From Micromonospora terminaliae (GTDB taxonomy: Bacteria > Actinomycetota > Actinomycetes > Mycobacteriales > Micromonosporaceae), in the NCBI RefSeq assembly GCF_009671205.1, contig NZ_CP045309.1:4774001-4838000 (forward strand): a DNA stretch of 64,000 nucleotides, given 5' to 3'. Of this stretch, positions 32,501 to 45,297 are shown in pieces. The notes below the pieces were generated by a model. The model did not search any database. It worked only from the letters and a program-made list of their open reading frames with translations, and was not told where the DNA came from. A program made the translations under genes and the position numbers. Every line of letters begins with the position of its first letter. Position 1 is the first letter of the stretch.

Positions 32501-32990
32501 CACCGACCGGGCCCCGGAAACCACCGGCCCCATCGGCGGGAAACCGGAAACGACGGACCACACCGGCGGAACCCCGGAGACCACCGGCCACACTGCCCGG
32601 ACCCCGGAGGCCACCGGCCGGACCGCGGAGACCAACGGCTCGGCTCAGGAGACCACCGGCGGCACCGGTCACGCCCCCGGGGCCACCCGGTCGGTCCTTC
32701 CGTCCTGGGACGGTCCGGCCCCCGAGGTGGCCGGCAGTGCACCCGGCCGGCACGCCGACCTGTCCGGGGCCGACGCGACCACCGAGGCGGGCGGCGGGAA
32801 GTCGAAGGCCCGGCGCAGCCTGTTCCGGCGTAACCGGGGCAAGGGCGCCGAGCCGGGCGACGTCGAGCGCGAGTCCGAGCCGCTCGCCGCGCAGGACGAG
32901 GAGTACGTCGACTGGGTCGCCGGCCTCGCCTCGGACGACAACGCGGACGACGCCCGGTCCCTGCGTACCGGCCGGCACCACCGCGACTGA
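29559..32990 (+). CDS. Large membrane protein with long disordered repeat-bearing tail
   Basis: 1143 aa, no recognised function. Residues 1-~275 hold about seven hydrophobic helices. The remaining ~870 residues are cytoplasmic-looking low-complexity sequence rich in Ala, Pro, Thr, Asp, Glu and Arg. They contain three separate tandem-repeat families (14-, 11- and 10-aa units) and a basic patch KSKARRSLFRRNRGKG. The acidic end reads DEEYVDWVAGLASDD. ATG 29559 is used; a GTG at 29550 is also possible and no clear ribosome-binding site favours either. Codon use matches neighbours, so it is not obviously foreign. It might anchor a cytoplasmic complex. Confidence 0.8.
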   Translation: MAFRTWGRLLLTALGVSVLAGAGQLGIAYGFGVVRLDGAFVDDSVNRWPAQLAWVGWFAAVATVAGAVLTERLTRRDAPAGTTEVLSIAGLSGLGAVVVAPLSMQPARAAELGNTVDPVWAVGICAILGAVVGAGAAIAVLLKPPFGWSIVLTAAAVWLLALISVAPSVASAGTLPTVRLGVLEPSWLDPAAAQRLAMLLLPTLALLAGAAVGALARRAGYLPVIGGAAGAAGPVLLAFAYLTAGPGTAADRYQLAPYYGALIAVAAGALGSTAATVLPRPATTAAGPHAIEPTDILQPLPPSPATHDAAHPAPTAPVTARPAGAPSPAHWDWPAAGGLAPAPVPAGLTRRPVDGPGSERPAGRDEPTPVYASDPAREEGSSSATGAVTDRTPVAHDAERPAAEPGSTADGITARHLAPEPDDRPAPADGTTGVVHEPTSDRQRFEPAFPPEQGPDVAHRDRSDDIGAGQLPGSPPPGRRTSAIDVLAAGRPAPTVESAPVTPSVPMTEPAPRMPAHAEATGTSGRTEARPVASDPKPDRTEARSVTSDPKPDRTEAPSVTPDPKPDRTAAPSVTPDPKPDRAEAPSMAADPASDRTGAPSVGASPALDRTEAAAGAAERPVADASPAQTAAEAAPTRATRSKRGRAATPAPRSADRDSRTTEPADDVPAKARPADGTPPATRSKAAPAPAPAVDDSLPAARSSDEAPPAVRPADDGTRAAGAEAAGEPAPASAGRPKRTRKPRTTRTAPHQAATEPTTATADSTAEPPATTPDTTAEPATTRPDSTVEQAGSKRDSTIDRAGTTPDSTIEPAGTTPAAAETPSGAPTGPTGADERTGPGERRRPAGEARGADVPGAPAQAGPSGGERRNFFFDPAPAELPEPPASPRPRIPMFEDVTPGNVRPAWPVAPAANWPVAPRGTEPAAPGTPNAGRTGDADGTGSAGVTRPEPAPRPRHRALPDLGRSTGWDALANARPAGPPPTDRAPETTGPIGGKPETTDHTGGTPETTGHTARTPEATGRTAETNGSAQETTGGTGHAPGATRSVLPSWDGPAPEVAGSAPGRHADLSGADATTEAGGGKSKARRSLFRRNRGKGAEPGDVERESEPLAAQDEEYVDWVAGLASDDNADDARSLRTGRHHRD
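31131..31382 (+). repeat. Six in-frame 42-bp tandem repeats
   Basis: Six consecutive 14-codon units (type DRTEARSVTSDPKP) inside the 1143-aa membrane protein. Units 1-4 are nearly identical and units 5-6 diverged. Every unit is in frame. Confidence 0.9.
31842..32006 (+). repeat. Five in-frame 33-bp tandem repeats
   Basis: Five 11-codon units of the form PDSTxExAGTT (for example PDSTIEPAGTT), unrelated to the 14-codon family upstream. Confidence 0.85.
32514..32633 (+). repeat. Four in-frame 30-bp tandem repeats
   Basis: Four 10-codon units of the form PETTGHTGGT, followed by one degenerate unit to about 32663. Confidence 0.85.
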
Positions 32991-32997
32991 GCCCGCC

Positions 32998-33030
32998 GGG
33001 GAGCCGCGCCGACCAGCGGCACGGCTCCCC
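32998..33030. terminator. Bidirectional terminator hairpin
   Basis: GGGGAGCCG / CGGCTCCCC, a 9-bp perfect stem with a 15-nt loop, between the convergent membrane-protein gene (stop 32990) and thiC (stop 33039). It ends the thiamin operon. Confidence 0.65.
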
Positions 33031-33038
33031 GCTGACGC

Positions 33039-38189
<5,151 letters not shown>

Positions 38190-38196
<7 letters not shown>

Positions 38197-38816
38197 GTCA
38201 GCGCCGCGATCAGCTCGGCGGTCGTACGTGCGGGATCGGGGCTGCCGGACAGCGCACCGACCACCGCCACCCCGTACGCCCCGGCCGCCCGCAACGCCGG
38301 CACCGACGCGACGGTCACCCCGCCGATGGCTATCACCGGCACGTCCACGGCACCCGCCACCGCGCGCAGCCCCGCGGGGCCGATCGGGTCGGGCAGGCCG
38401 GACTTGGTGGTGGTCGCGTGACACGGGCCCACGCCCAGGTAGCTGGCCCCGGCGGCGACCGCCGCGGCGGCGCCGCCCGGCTCCCGCGCGGTCGCGCCGA
38501 GCAGGGCGCCGGCGCCGAGCACCCGGCGGGCGGCCGCGACGGGCAGGTCCTCCGCGCCGACGTGCCCGCCGGCGGCGTCGACCGCCAGCGCCACATGCAG
38601 CCGGTCGTTGACCAGGCACGTCGCCCCGTACGGCCGGCACAGCCCGACCACCTGCCGGGCCAGCTCGTACGCCTCCCGGTCGCTGGCGTCGTCCTCGACC
38701 CGGACCTGGACGACCAGCTCGGCGCGGGCCACCGGCAGGGCGGCGCGCAGCACGCCGAGCGGGTCCCGCCCCGGCCGGGTGTCGGTGATCAGATGCAGTC
38801 GTCCCAGGGACGGCAC
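38190..38816 (-). CDS. thiE: Thiamine-phosphate synthase ThiE (canonical)
   Basis: 208 aa, joins HMP-PP and thiazole phosphate into thiamin phosphate. The key ThiE features are all present: HLITDTRPG, VVQVRVEDD, TCLVNDRLHVAL (Mg2+-binding Asp), GHVGAEDLP (second Asp), GVGPCHATTTKSG (pyrophosphate loop) and VPVIAIGGV. GTG 38816 has GGAGGAG 7 bases upstream, directly adjoining the riboswitch aptamer. It is the first gene of the seven-gene thi operon. Confidence 0.93.
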
Positions 38817-38826
38817 GGCAACACTC

Positions 38827-38914
38827 CTCCCTGCGCCGGCATTACCCGGATCAGGTTCGACGGTCGGGGGCTTCCAGCCCCCCTCTCAGCCCGGTGGCAC
38901 CGGGCTCCCGTGGG
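38827..38914 (-). promoter_or_regulatory. TPP riboswitch (THI element)
   Basis: The minus strand carries the conserved THI-box blocks in order: GGGAGCCCGG, CCGGGCTGAGAGG, then a variable stem (GGGGGCTGGAAGCCCCC), then ACCGTCGAACCTGATCCGG and GTAATGCCGGCGCAGGGAG. The Shine-Dalgarno of thiE (38824-38830) abuts or overlaps the 3' strand of P1, so control is probably by hiding the ribosome-binding site when TPP is bound. It governs the entire thi operon down to thiC. Confidence 0.96.
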
Positions 38915-39072
38915 TCACTTGCGGGCCTACCGTACGACGCGGGCGCGGATCCGCCAAGGGGCAGGTGGGGAATTTCCCACCGACCGTCCCGCATGGAGGT
39001 TGGGGACAGCGGGTGATCTCCCGGTCACGTCATGCTGTCCGGATGCCCTCGTCGAGCCACGGTGGACAGCAC

Positions 39073-39108
39073 GCTGCCCCGGCACCTCAAGGGCGGCGCC
39101 GGGGCAGC
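39073..39108 (-). terminator. Terminator of the aldo/keto reductase gene
   Basis: Perfect 11-bp stem GCTGCCCCGGC / GCCGGGGCAGC with a 14-nt loop, 10 bases past the stop at 39119. No U-tract. Confidence 0.65.
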
Positions 39109-39118
39109 GAGGGGTGGG

Positions 39119-40063
39119 TCAGAGGATTGCGTCGAGGGCGTCGAGGTCCTCGTCGGTGGGCTGCCAGGTGCCCGCCTCGGCGTTGGCGCTTACCTGCTCG
39201 GGCGTGGTGGCGCCGGCGATCACCGAGGTCACCGCCGGACGGGCCGCGAGCCCGCCGATGGCCACCTGGAGCATGCTGAGCCCGCGCTGCGCCGCGAACT
39301 CCGAGATCGCCTCGATGGTGTCCCAGTCGGCGGCGGCGAGGCGCTCGGCGTACCGGCCGCCGCCCGAGAGCCGGCTGCCGGCGGGCGGGTTCTCGTTCCG
39401 CTTGTACTTGCCGGTGAGCAGGCCGTTGGCGAGGGGGAAGAACGGCAGCATGCCCAGGCCGAACCGCTCGCACGCCGGGATGACCTCGGCCTCGACGGAC
39501 CGTTCCAGCAACGAGTAGTGGTTCTGCGCCGAGATGAAGCGCGTCCGGCCCTGGGAGGAGGCGGTCCAGTCGGCGTCGGCGATCTGCCAGCCGGCGAAGT
39601 TGGAGTTGCCGAGGTAGCGCACCTTGCCGGCGGTGACCAGGTCGTCCAGCGCGGCGAGGGTCTCGTCGATCGGGGTGCCCGGGTCGGGCTCGTGCATCTG
39701 GTAGAGGTCGATGTGATCGGTGTCGAGGCGGCGCAGGGACGCCTCGACCGCCCGGGCGATGTAGCGGCGGGCGCCCCGGGCGCCGTGGTCCGGCCCGTTC
39801 AACCCGTGCATGTCCATGCCGAACTTGGTGGCGACCACCACGTCGTCCCGGCGGCCCTTGAGCGCCTGCCCGAGCAGTTCCTCGGAGCCGCCCTGCGGCT
39901 CGCCGTAGATGTCCGCGGTGTCGAAGAAGTTGATCCCGGCGTCGAGCGCGGCGTCGACCACCGCCCGCGTGCCGTCGAGGTCGAGCTTGCGGCCGAAGTT
40001 GTTGCAGCCGATGCCGACCACGGACACCACGAGTCCGGAGTCGCCCAGCCGGCGGTAGGTCAT
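39119..40063 (-). CDS. Aldo/keto reductase
   Basis: A 314-aa NADPH-dependent TIM-barrel reductase. TYRRLGDSGLVVSVVGIGCNNFG start; catalytic tetrad Asp and Tyr in FFDTADIYG, Lys in VVATKFG, His in LYQMHEPDP. C-terminal cofactor block SVIAGATTPEQV. It resembles the AKR11/YajO-like general stress and quinone/aldehyde reductases, with no specific substrate evident. ATG 40063 matches the family N-terminus; GTG 40072 is a possible alternative. Confidence 0.9.
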   Translation of the reverse strand: MTYRRLGDSGLVVSVVGIGCNNFGRKLDLDGTRAVVDAALDAGINFFDTADIYGEPQGGSEELLGQALKGRRDDVVVATKFGMDMHGLNGPDHGARGARRYIARAVEASLRRLDTDHIDLYQMHEPDPGTPIDETLAALDDLVTAGKVRYLGNSNFAGWQIADADWTASSQGRTRFISAQNHYSLLERSVEAEVIPACERFGLGMLPFFPLANGLLTGKYKRNENPPAGSRLSGGGRYAERLAAADWDTIEAISEFAAQRGLSMLQVAIGGLAARPAVTSVIAGATTPEQVSANAEAGTWQPTDEDLDALDAIL

Positions 40064-40102
40064 CTCAGTCACGAGATCCACCCTATGCCGCCGGCCGGGC
40101 GG

Positions 40103-41779
40103 TCACCCGACGTCCCAGACCGGCTCCGGGGTCTCCACCACCTCGCCGTCGCCCCGGAACAGCACGAACCGGTCGAAGGACCGGGTGAACCACCGGTCGT
40201 GGGTGACCGCGACGACCGTCCCGGCGAACGCGTCGAGGCCCGCTTCGAGGGCCTCGGCGGAGGCCAGGTCGAGGTTGTCGGTCGGCTCGTCGAGCAGCAG
40301 CAGGGTCGCACCGGACAGCTCCAGCAGCAGCACCAGGAAACGCGCCTGCTGGCCGCCGGAAAGGGTGCCGAACCGCTGGTCGCCCTGCCCGGCCAGCTCG
40401 TACCGGGACAGCGCCGCCATGGCGGCGTGCCGGTCCATGCCGGCCCGGTGCTCGTCGCCCCGCCACAGGATGTCGACCAGCGTCTTCTCCATGAGCTCCG
40501 GACGGTCGTGGGTCTGGGAGAAGTGGCCGGGCCGCACCCGGGCGCCGAGGCGGACCACCCCGTCGTGCCCGACGGGCGCGAGCTTCGCCCCGTCGACCGG
40601 GATGTTGGCCGGGTCCGGGTCGGTGCCGCCGCGGGCGAGCAGGCGCAGGAAGTGCGACTTCCCCGTCCCGTTCGCGCCGAGCACCGCGACCCGGTCGCCG
40701 TACCAGAGTTCCAGGTCGAACGGGTAGGTCAGGCCGTCCAGTTCCAGCTGCTCGGCGATCACCGCGCGCTTGCCGGTCCGCCCGCCGGTCAGGCGCATCC
40801 GGATGTCCTGCTCCTTCGGGGGTACGGGCGGCGGCCCGGCCTCCTCGAACTTGCGCAGCCGGGTCTGCGCGGCCTGGTAGCGGGAGGCCATCGCGTCGTT
40901 GTACGCGGCCTTCTGCTTGTACATGAGCATCAGCTCGCGCAGCTTCTGGTGCTCCTCGTCCCAGCGGCGGCGCAGCTCGTCGAGGCGGGCGTGCCGGGCC
41001 ACCCGGGCCTCGTGCCAGCTGGCGAAGCCGCCCGGGTGCACCCACGCGCTCCCGCCCTCGACGGCGACCACCCGGTCGGCGGTCTGGGCCAGCAGCTCCC
41101 GGTCGTGCGAGACGTAGAGCACGGACTTGCCGGACTCGCGCAGCCGGGCCTCCAGCCAGCGCTTGCCGGGCACGTCGAGGAAGTTGTCCGGCTCGTCGAG
41201 GAGGAGCACCTCATCCGGGCCGCGGAGCAGCAGTTCCAGTGCGAACCGCTTCTGCTGGCCGCCGGACAGGGTCCGCACCGGCCGTTCCCGGGCGGCGTCC
41301 CACGGCAGGTCGAGGACGATGGTGGCGACGGTGTCGAAGAGCACCTCGGCGTCGTACCCGCCGGTCTCGCCCCAGGCGGCCAGCGCGTCCGCGTACGCGA
41401 GCTGGGCCTTGCCGGCGGCGCTGCTGTACTTGCCGCGGACCTCGGCCGCCCGCATGGCCGCCTCGGTGTCGGCGAGGCGGCGGCCGGCGTCGCGCAGGGC
41501 GGGCGGGGCGAGCGACAGCGCCAGGTCGGCGAGGGTCGACTCGTCACCGATCATGCCGATGAACTGGCGCATGACGCCGAGCCCGCCGGAGCGGGCGACG
41601 GCACCGGTCTTCACCGGCAGGTCGCCGGCGACCATGCGCAGCAGGGTCGTCTTTCCCGCGCCGTTCGGGCCCACGAGGGCCACCTTGGCGCCCTCACCGA
41701 CCCGGAACGACACGTCGGCGAAGAGCTCCCGGCCATCCGGGAGGATGTGCCCGGCCCCTGCCACGTCCACGTATCCCAC
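40103..41779 (-). CDS. ABC-F family ATP-binding protein
   Basis: A 558-aa soluble protein with two ATPase domains and no membrane segment: Walker A GPNGAGKTT (near 38) and GANGTGKSH (near 345), signatures LSGGQQKRFALE and LSGGQQARFLVL, Walker B LLLDEPDNFLD and LLLDEPTDNLD. The ~80-residue linker between them (HARLDELRRRWDEEHQKLREL, then KQKAAYNDAMASRY) is the ABC-F interaction motif region that reaches into the ribosome E site. It is either a translation factor or an antibiotic-protection factor. GTG 41779 has AGGA 8 bases upstream. Confidence 0.9.
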   Translation of the reverse strand: MGYVDVAGAGHILPDGRELFADVSFRVGEGAKVALVGPNGAGKTTLLRMVAGDLPVKTGAVARSGGLGVMRQFIGMIGDESTLADLALSLAPPALRDAGRRLADTEAAMRAAEVRGKYSSAAGKAQLAYADALAAWGETGGYDAEVLFDTVATIVLDLPWDAARERPVRTLSGGQQKRFALELLLRGPDEVLLLDEPDNFLDVPGKRWLEARLRESGKSVLYVSHDRELLAQTADRVVAVEGGSAWVHPGGFASWHEARVARHARLDELRRRWDEEHQKLRELMLMYKQKAAYNDAMASRYQAAQTRLRKFEEAGPPPVPPKEQDIRMRLTGGRTGKRAVIAEQLELDGLTYPFDLELWYGDRVAVLGANGTGKSHFLRLLARGGTDPDPANIPVDGAKLAPVGHDGVVRLGARVRPGHFSQTHDRPELMEKTLVDILWRGDEHRAGMDRHAAMAALSRYELAGQGDQRFGTLSGGQQARFLVLLLELSGATLLLLDEPTDNLDLASAEALEAGLDAFAGTVVAVTHDRWFTRSFDRFVLFRGDGEVVETPEPVWDVG

Positions 41780-41820
41780 GCTGGCATCCTGCCCGAGGGG
41801 AGGGCCTGCGCGACACTCGA

Positions 41821-42459
41821 TTACCGGGTGACCCGGAGCACCCGGAAGCCCTTCTGGCTGGCGTGCCGCTCGACCTGCCAGCCCTGCTCGACCAGCCAGC
41901 GGTGCAGCGAGTCGCCGCCGAGGTGCCGCGCGACGACCAGCCAGGCCACCCCGTCCGGGGCGAGCCGCGGCAGCCACCGCCGCAGCAGCTCGTGGAGCTC
42001 CGCCTTGCCGATGTGGATCGGCGGGTTGGACCAGATCTCCGCGAAGGCGACGTCGGCGGGTACGGCGTCCGGCGCGGCCACCCGCACCCGGTCGGCGGCG
42101 CCGACCCGGGCGGCGTTGGCGGCGGTGAGCTCGCGGGCCCGCTGGTTGACGTCGACCGCCCAGACGGTGGCGGCCGGCGCGGTGCTGGCCAGCACGCAGG
42201 TGATCGGCCCGAAGCCGCACCCCACGTCGAGCAGCGGGCCGGTGACGTCGGGCCCCGGCAGGTCGGCCTTGCGCAGCAGGACGGCCGTGCCGGGGTCGAG
42301 GCGGGCAGCCGAGAAGACGCCGCTGGCCGAGGCGAGGGTGTAGTCGCGCCCGGCGACGGAGAACGCGACCTCACGCGGCTGGGCGGGGGTCGTGGGTTCA
42401 GCGGTGAAGTAGTGGTCGCCGGTCACGTCGGGAATTGTCGCACCGGCCGGTAGCGGCAT
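41821..42459 (-). CDS. RsmC-like class I methyltransferase
   Basis: A 212-aa methyltransferase of the MTS (RsmC/RsmD-like) group. SAM motif I is LLDVGCGFGPITCVLA, motif II acidic VWAVDVNQRA, and the nucleic-acid-base catalytic motif IV is SNPPIHIGK (NPPF/Y/I type). These point to N-methylation of a purine in RNA, probably 16S rRNA. The N-terminal RsmC half-domain is reduced to about 55 residues (DHYFTAEPTT, FSVAGRDYTLASASGVFS). Confidence 0.88.
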   Translation of the reverse strand: MPLPAGATIPDVTGDHYFTAEPTTPAQPREVAFSVAGRDYTLASASGVFSAARLDPGTAVLLRKADLPGPDVTGPLLDVGCGFGPITCVLASTAPAATVWAVDVNQRARELTAANAARVGAADRVRVAAPDAVPADVAFAEIWSNPPIHIGKAELHELLRRWLPRLAPDGVAWLVVARHLGGDSLHRWLVEQGWQVERHASQKGFRVLRVTR

Positions 42460-42552
42460 CGGCGACGGTGCGCCGGGCAGGATCCCACGCCACTCCGCCG
42501 GAATTTCGCGATATTACCCACGAAAGGGACAATGGCCCCTACTCTAGCCAAC

Positions 42553-43737
42553 ATGGTGTATCGGTACGAGTCCGATGAGGACGCCTTCCTGGAGTACCCG
42601 AGACCCGGGGCGGACCCGTCCGGGCCCGGTGCCGCGGCGGCTCCACCGGCGGGTCCCTCGCCGTCCCGCTTCCCCACCCCGTCGCTGCCGCCGCCGGTGC
42701 GGCCCGCCCCGGCGGTCGAGGCCGCCCGGGCGCCGGCCCCGCCGCGCCCGGCACCGGCTCCAGCGCCCAGCCGGCCCGCCCCGCCCCGGGAGCCCGCTCC
42801 CGTGCCGCAGCCCACGCCGGTGGCGCCGCCCGCACCGCCCGTGCCGCAGCCGACGCCCGCCGCCGCGCCCGGACCGGAGATGGCGGCCCCGGCCGACCCC
42901 GTGGTCCGGACCACCGATCCGCTGGACCTGGCCCCCTCCCGCCACGCCGAGCGTCGGCGCGGCGGCGGCCGGGCCTGGCAGGTGCTGATCGGTGGCGCCG
43001 CCGTACTCATGCTGCTCGCCCTCACGGGGCTCGCCGTCGCCGCCCTCCTCGAGGACCGCACCGCCACGCCGCAGGCCGGCCAGCAGAGCAGCCAGCCGGT
43101 GGTGGAGCAGTCCGCCGCGGCCGACGGACACGACCTGGACTCGCGGGACACCGACCAGGCGGCGCTCACCGCCAAGGAGGTCTTCCCCGGCCAGCAGCTG
43201 GTCGTGGCCGACGGGCAGCCGGCGTACCGGGTGCTCAAGACGCACTCCAGCGGCAGCTGCGCGGTCGCGGCCACCGGTGAGGTCGCCGACCTGCTGGTCC
43301 GCCTCGGCTGCAACCAGGTGGTCCGGGCCACCCTGCGCTCCGCGGACGGCGACCACCTGCTCACCGCCGGCCTGTTCAACCTCACCGACGTGGCCAGCGC
43401 GCAGCGGGCGCGCGACCGGATCCGGCCGATCCTGGACGAGCGGCAGGGCCGGTTCCGCGGCATGGCCGCGGACAAGAACACCGAGGTGGTGGCAACGGCG
43501 GCCGCCCGGGTCGGCTGGCAGGTCCGCGGCCACTACCTGGCCTACTGCGTGGTCACCCGCGCCGACGGGGAACGGATCAGCTCCACCGACACGCAGGCAC
43601 GGGACATCCTGTACGACATGATCGAGGTCTACCTGAACCGGGGCGTGCTGGAGCGCCGGGCCAACGGCGGGGTCGCCAGCCAGCCGACCGACGGCCCGAC
43701 CGACGGCACCGCCGGCCAGGACGGCAGCGGAAACTAG
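42553..43737 (+). CDS. Proline-rich single-pass membrane protein
   Basis: 394 aa, unrecognised. Residues 1-~135 are cytoplasmic, with an acidic start (VYRYESDEDAFLEYP) then Pro/Ala-rich sequence. A basic stretch RHAERRRGGGR precedes one TM helix near residues 148-172. The ~220-residue outer part has two conserved-looking Cys (SGSCAVA and RLGCNQVV), then FNLTDVASAQRARDRI and WQVRGHYLAYCVVTRADG. The tail is Gly/Thr/Asp-rich. ATG 42553 is used, while ATG 42532 is possible. Layout resembles actinobacterial proteins with an extracytoplasmic SPOR-like or sensor fold, but no domain can be named. Confidence 0.8.
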   Translation: MVYRYESDEDAFLEYPRPGADPSGPGAAAAPPAGPSPSRFPTPSLPPPVRPAPAVEAARAPAPPRPAPAPAPSRPAPPREPAPVPQPTPVAPPAPPVPQPTPAAAPGPEMAAPADPVVRTTDPLDLAPSRHAERRRGGGRAWQVLIGGAAVLMLLALTGLAVAALLEDRTATPQAGQQSSQPVVEQSAAADGHDLDSRDTDQAALTAKEVFPGQQLVVADGQPAYRVLKTHSSGSCAVAATGEVADLLVRLGCNQVVRATLRSADGDHLLTAGLFNLTDVASAQRARDRIRPILDERQGRFRGMAADKNTEVVATAAARVGWQVRGHYLAYCVVTRADGERISSTDTQARDILYDMIEVYLNRGVLERRANGGVASQPTDGPTDGTAGQDGSGN

Positions 43738-43749
43738 CGCTCGACCGGC

Positions 43750-43787
43750 ACGGCCCGTCGCCCCCGCACCGGGGGGCGGCGGGCCGT
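43750..43787. terminator. Bidirectional terminator hairpin
   Basis: ACGGCCCG(T)CGCCCCC and its near-complement form a 16-bp stem with a 5-nt loop, between convergent genes (stops 43737 and 43798). Confidence 0.7.
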
Positions 43788-43797
43788 TCCACTGTGT

Positions 43798-44646
43798 TCA
43801 GCCCTCGGCGACCGGCACCCGGAGGCGGCGCGTGAGGTCGGCGCGGCGGGCGTACTCGGCGGGGTCGGCCGGGTAGCCGACCTCGACCAGGGCCAGCCCG
43901 TGCGCGGGCGCCACGGTCACCTCGCTGGCGCGTTCGCGGCGGTTCAGCAGGGCGGCCGGCCACTCGACCGGCCGGCGGCCGTCACCGGCCACCAGCATGG
44001 CGCCGACCAGGCTGCGCACCATGTTCTGGCAGAACGCGTCGGCCTGCACCGTGGCGACCAGGATCCCGTCCGGCTCGCGCCGCCAGTCCAGCCGGGTCAC
44101 CTCGCGCAGCGTGGTGGCGTTCTCCTTGCGCCGGCAGTACGCGACGAAGTCGTGCTCCCCGACGAGGCCGGCCGCGGCGGCGTTCAGCGCCGCCAGGTCG
44201 AGCGGCTTCGGCCAGGCCAGGGTGTCGGTGCGGCGCAGCGGCTCGGCGCCCCACGGCGCGTCGGTGACCCGGTACTCGTAGCGGCGGAAGATGGCCGAGA
44301 AGCGGGCGTCGAAGTCGGCCGGCACCTCGGTCATCGCCCGTACCCGCACGTCCGGTGGGAGCAGCCGGGCCAGCCGGCGCAGCAGCCGCCCGTCGTGCTG
44401 CCGCCACACCTCGGTGGGCAGGTCGAGGTGGCAGACCTGCCCGGTGGCGTGCACGCCGGCGTCGGTGCGGCCCGCCACGGTCAGCCCGGTCGCGGTGCCC
44501 GCGCCGAGCACCAGGTCGAGGGTCCCGGTGAGCACCCCGGCGACGGTGCGCCGGGCGGGCTGGGCGGCCCAGCCGGAGAAATCGGTGCCGTCGTACGAGA
44601 CGTCCAGCCGCAGCCGGGTCCGCTCGTCCACCTCGTACCTCCTCAT
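43798..44646 (-). CDS. truA: tRNA pseudouridine synthase A
   Basis: 282 aa, modifies U38-40 of the tRNA anticodon arm. Opening LRLDVSYDGTDFSGWAAQP, catalytic Asp62 in GRTDAGVHATG, then FDARFSAIFRRYEYRV, AFCQNMVRSLVGAMLVAGDG and the final APAHGLALVEVGYP. It follows rplQ, its normal place, but beyond a strong hairpin, so it may be only partly co-transcribed. Confidence 0.97.
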   Translation of the reverse strand: MRRYEVDERTRLRLDVSYDGTDFSGWAAQPARRTVAGVLTGTLDLVLGAGTATGLTVAGRTDAGVHATGQVCHLDLPTEVWRQHDGRLLRRLARLLPPDVRVRAMTEVPADFDARFSAIFRRYEYRVTDAPWGAEPLRRTDTLAWPKPLDLAALNAAAAGLVGEHDFVAYCRRKENATTLREVTRLDWRREPDGILVATVQADAFCQNMVRSLVGAMLVAGDGRRPVEWPAALLNRRERASEVTVAPAHGLALVEVGYPADPAEYARRADLTRRLRVPVAEG

Positions 44647-44649
44647 GCC

Positions 44650-44688
44650 GTCGGGCCCGGCACCCCGCGCGGGGGTACCGGGCCCGAC
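44650..44688 (-). terminator. Terminator after rplQ
   Basis: GTCGGGCCCGG / CCGGGCCCGAC, 11-bp perfect stem, with an inner ACCCC / GGGGT stem. It starts 14 bases past the rplQ stop and lies just before truA. Confidence 0.7.
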
Positions 44689-44702
44689 GATGCGGCCTGC
44701 GC

Positions 44703-45263
44703 TCAGGCCTTGTCGTTCTCGCCGGCCTCGTCGCTGTCCTCGCGCGACTCGGCGGTGTCGCCGGAGGCGTGCACCGGCGGCTCGGCGTCCTGGTCGGCCG
44801 GAGCCGACGCCGGGGTCTCCTCGGCCGGGGCCAGGGCCTCGACCTTGTCCTGCTGGGCGGCCTTGCGGGCGGCGGTCTTCTTGTTCGCCTTCGGCTCGGC
44901 GACCTGAAGCTCCTCCACCAGCTCGATGATCGCCATCGGAGCGGCGTCACCCTTGCGCGGACCGGTCTTCACGATCCGGGTGTAGCCACCGTTGCGGTTG
45001 GCGTACCGGGGCGCGATCTGGTCGAACAGGGCGTAGACCACGTCCTTGTCCTTGACGACGCCCGCCACCCGGCGCCGCGAGGCGAGGTCGCCGCGCTTGG
45101 CCTTGGTGATGAGCTGCTCGGCCAGCGGACGCAGCCGCCGGGCCTTCGTCTCGGTGGTCTGGATCTTGCCGTGCTGGAACAGCGCGGTGGCCAGGTTGGC
45201 CAGCATCAGCCGCTCGTGCGCGGGGCTGCCGCCGAGGCGGGGGCCCTTGGTGGGCGTGGGCAT
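44703..45263 (-). CDS. rplQ: 50S ribosomal protein L17
   Basis: 186 aa. The L17 core is residues 1-~120 ([49 protein letters not shown]). It is followed by a ~65-residue Ala/Glu/Asp-rich tail common in actinobacteria. The tail is absent from the ~120-aa E. coli protein. It follows rpoA by 34 bases. Confidence 0.97.
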   Translation of the reverse strand: MPTPTKGPRLGGSPAHERLMLANLATALFQHGKIQTTETKARRLRPLAEQLITKAKRGDLASRRRVAGVVKDKDVVYALFDQIAPRYANRNGGYTRIVKTGPRKGDAAPMAIIELVEELQVAEPKANKKTAARKAAQQDKVEALAPAEETPASAPADQDAEPPVHASGDTAESREDSDEAGENDKA

Positions 45264-45297
45264 GCTTGGTGCTCCTCAGGTGTGGCGGCAGCGCGGA

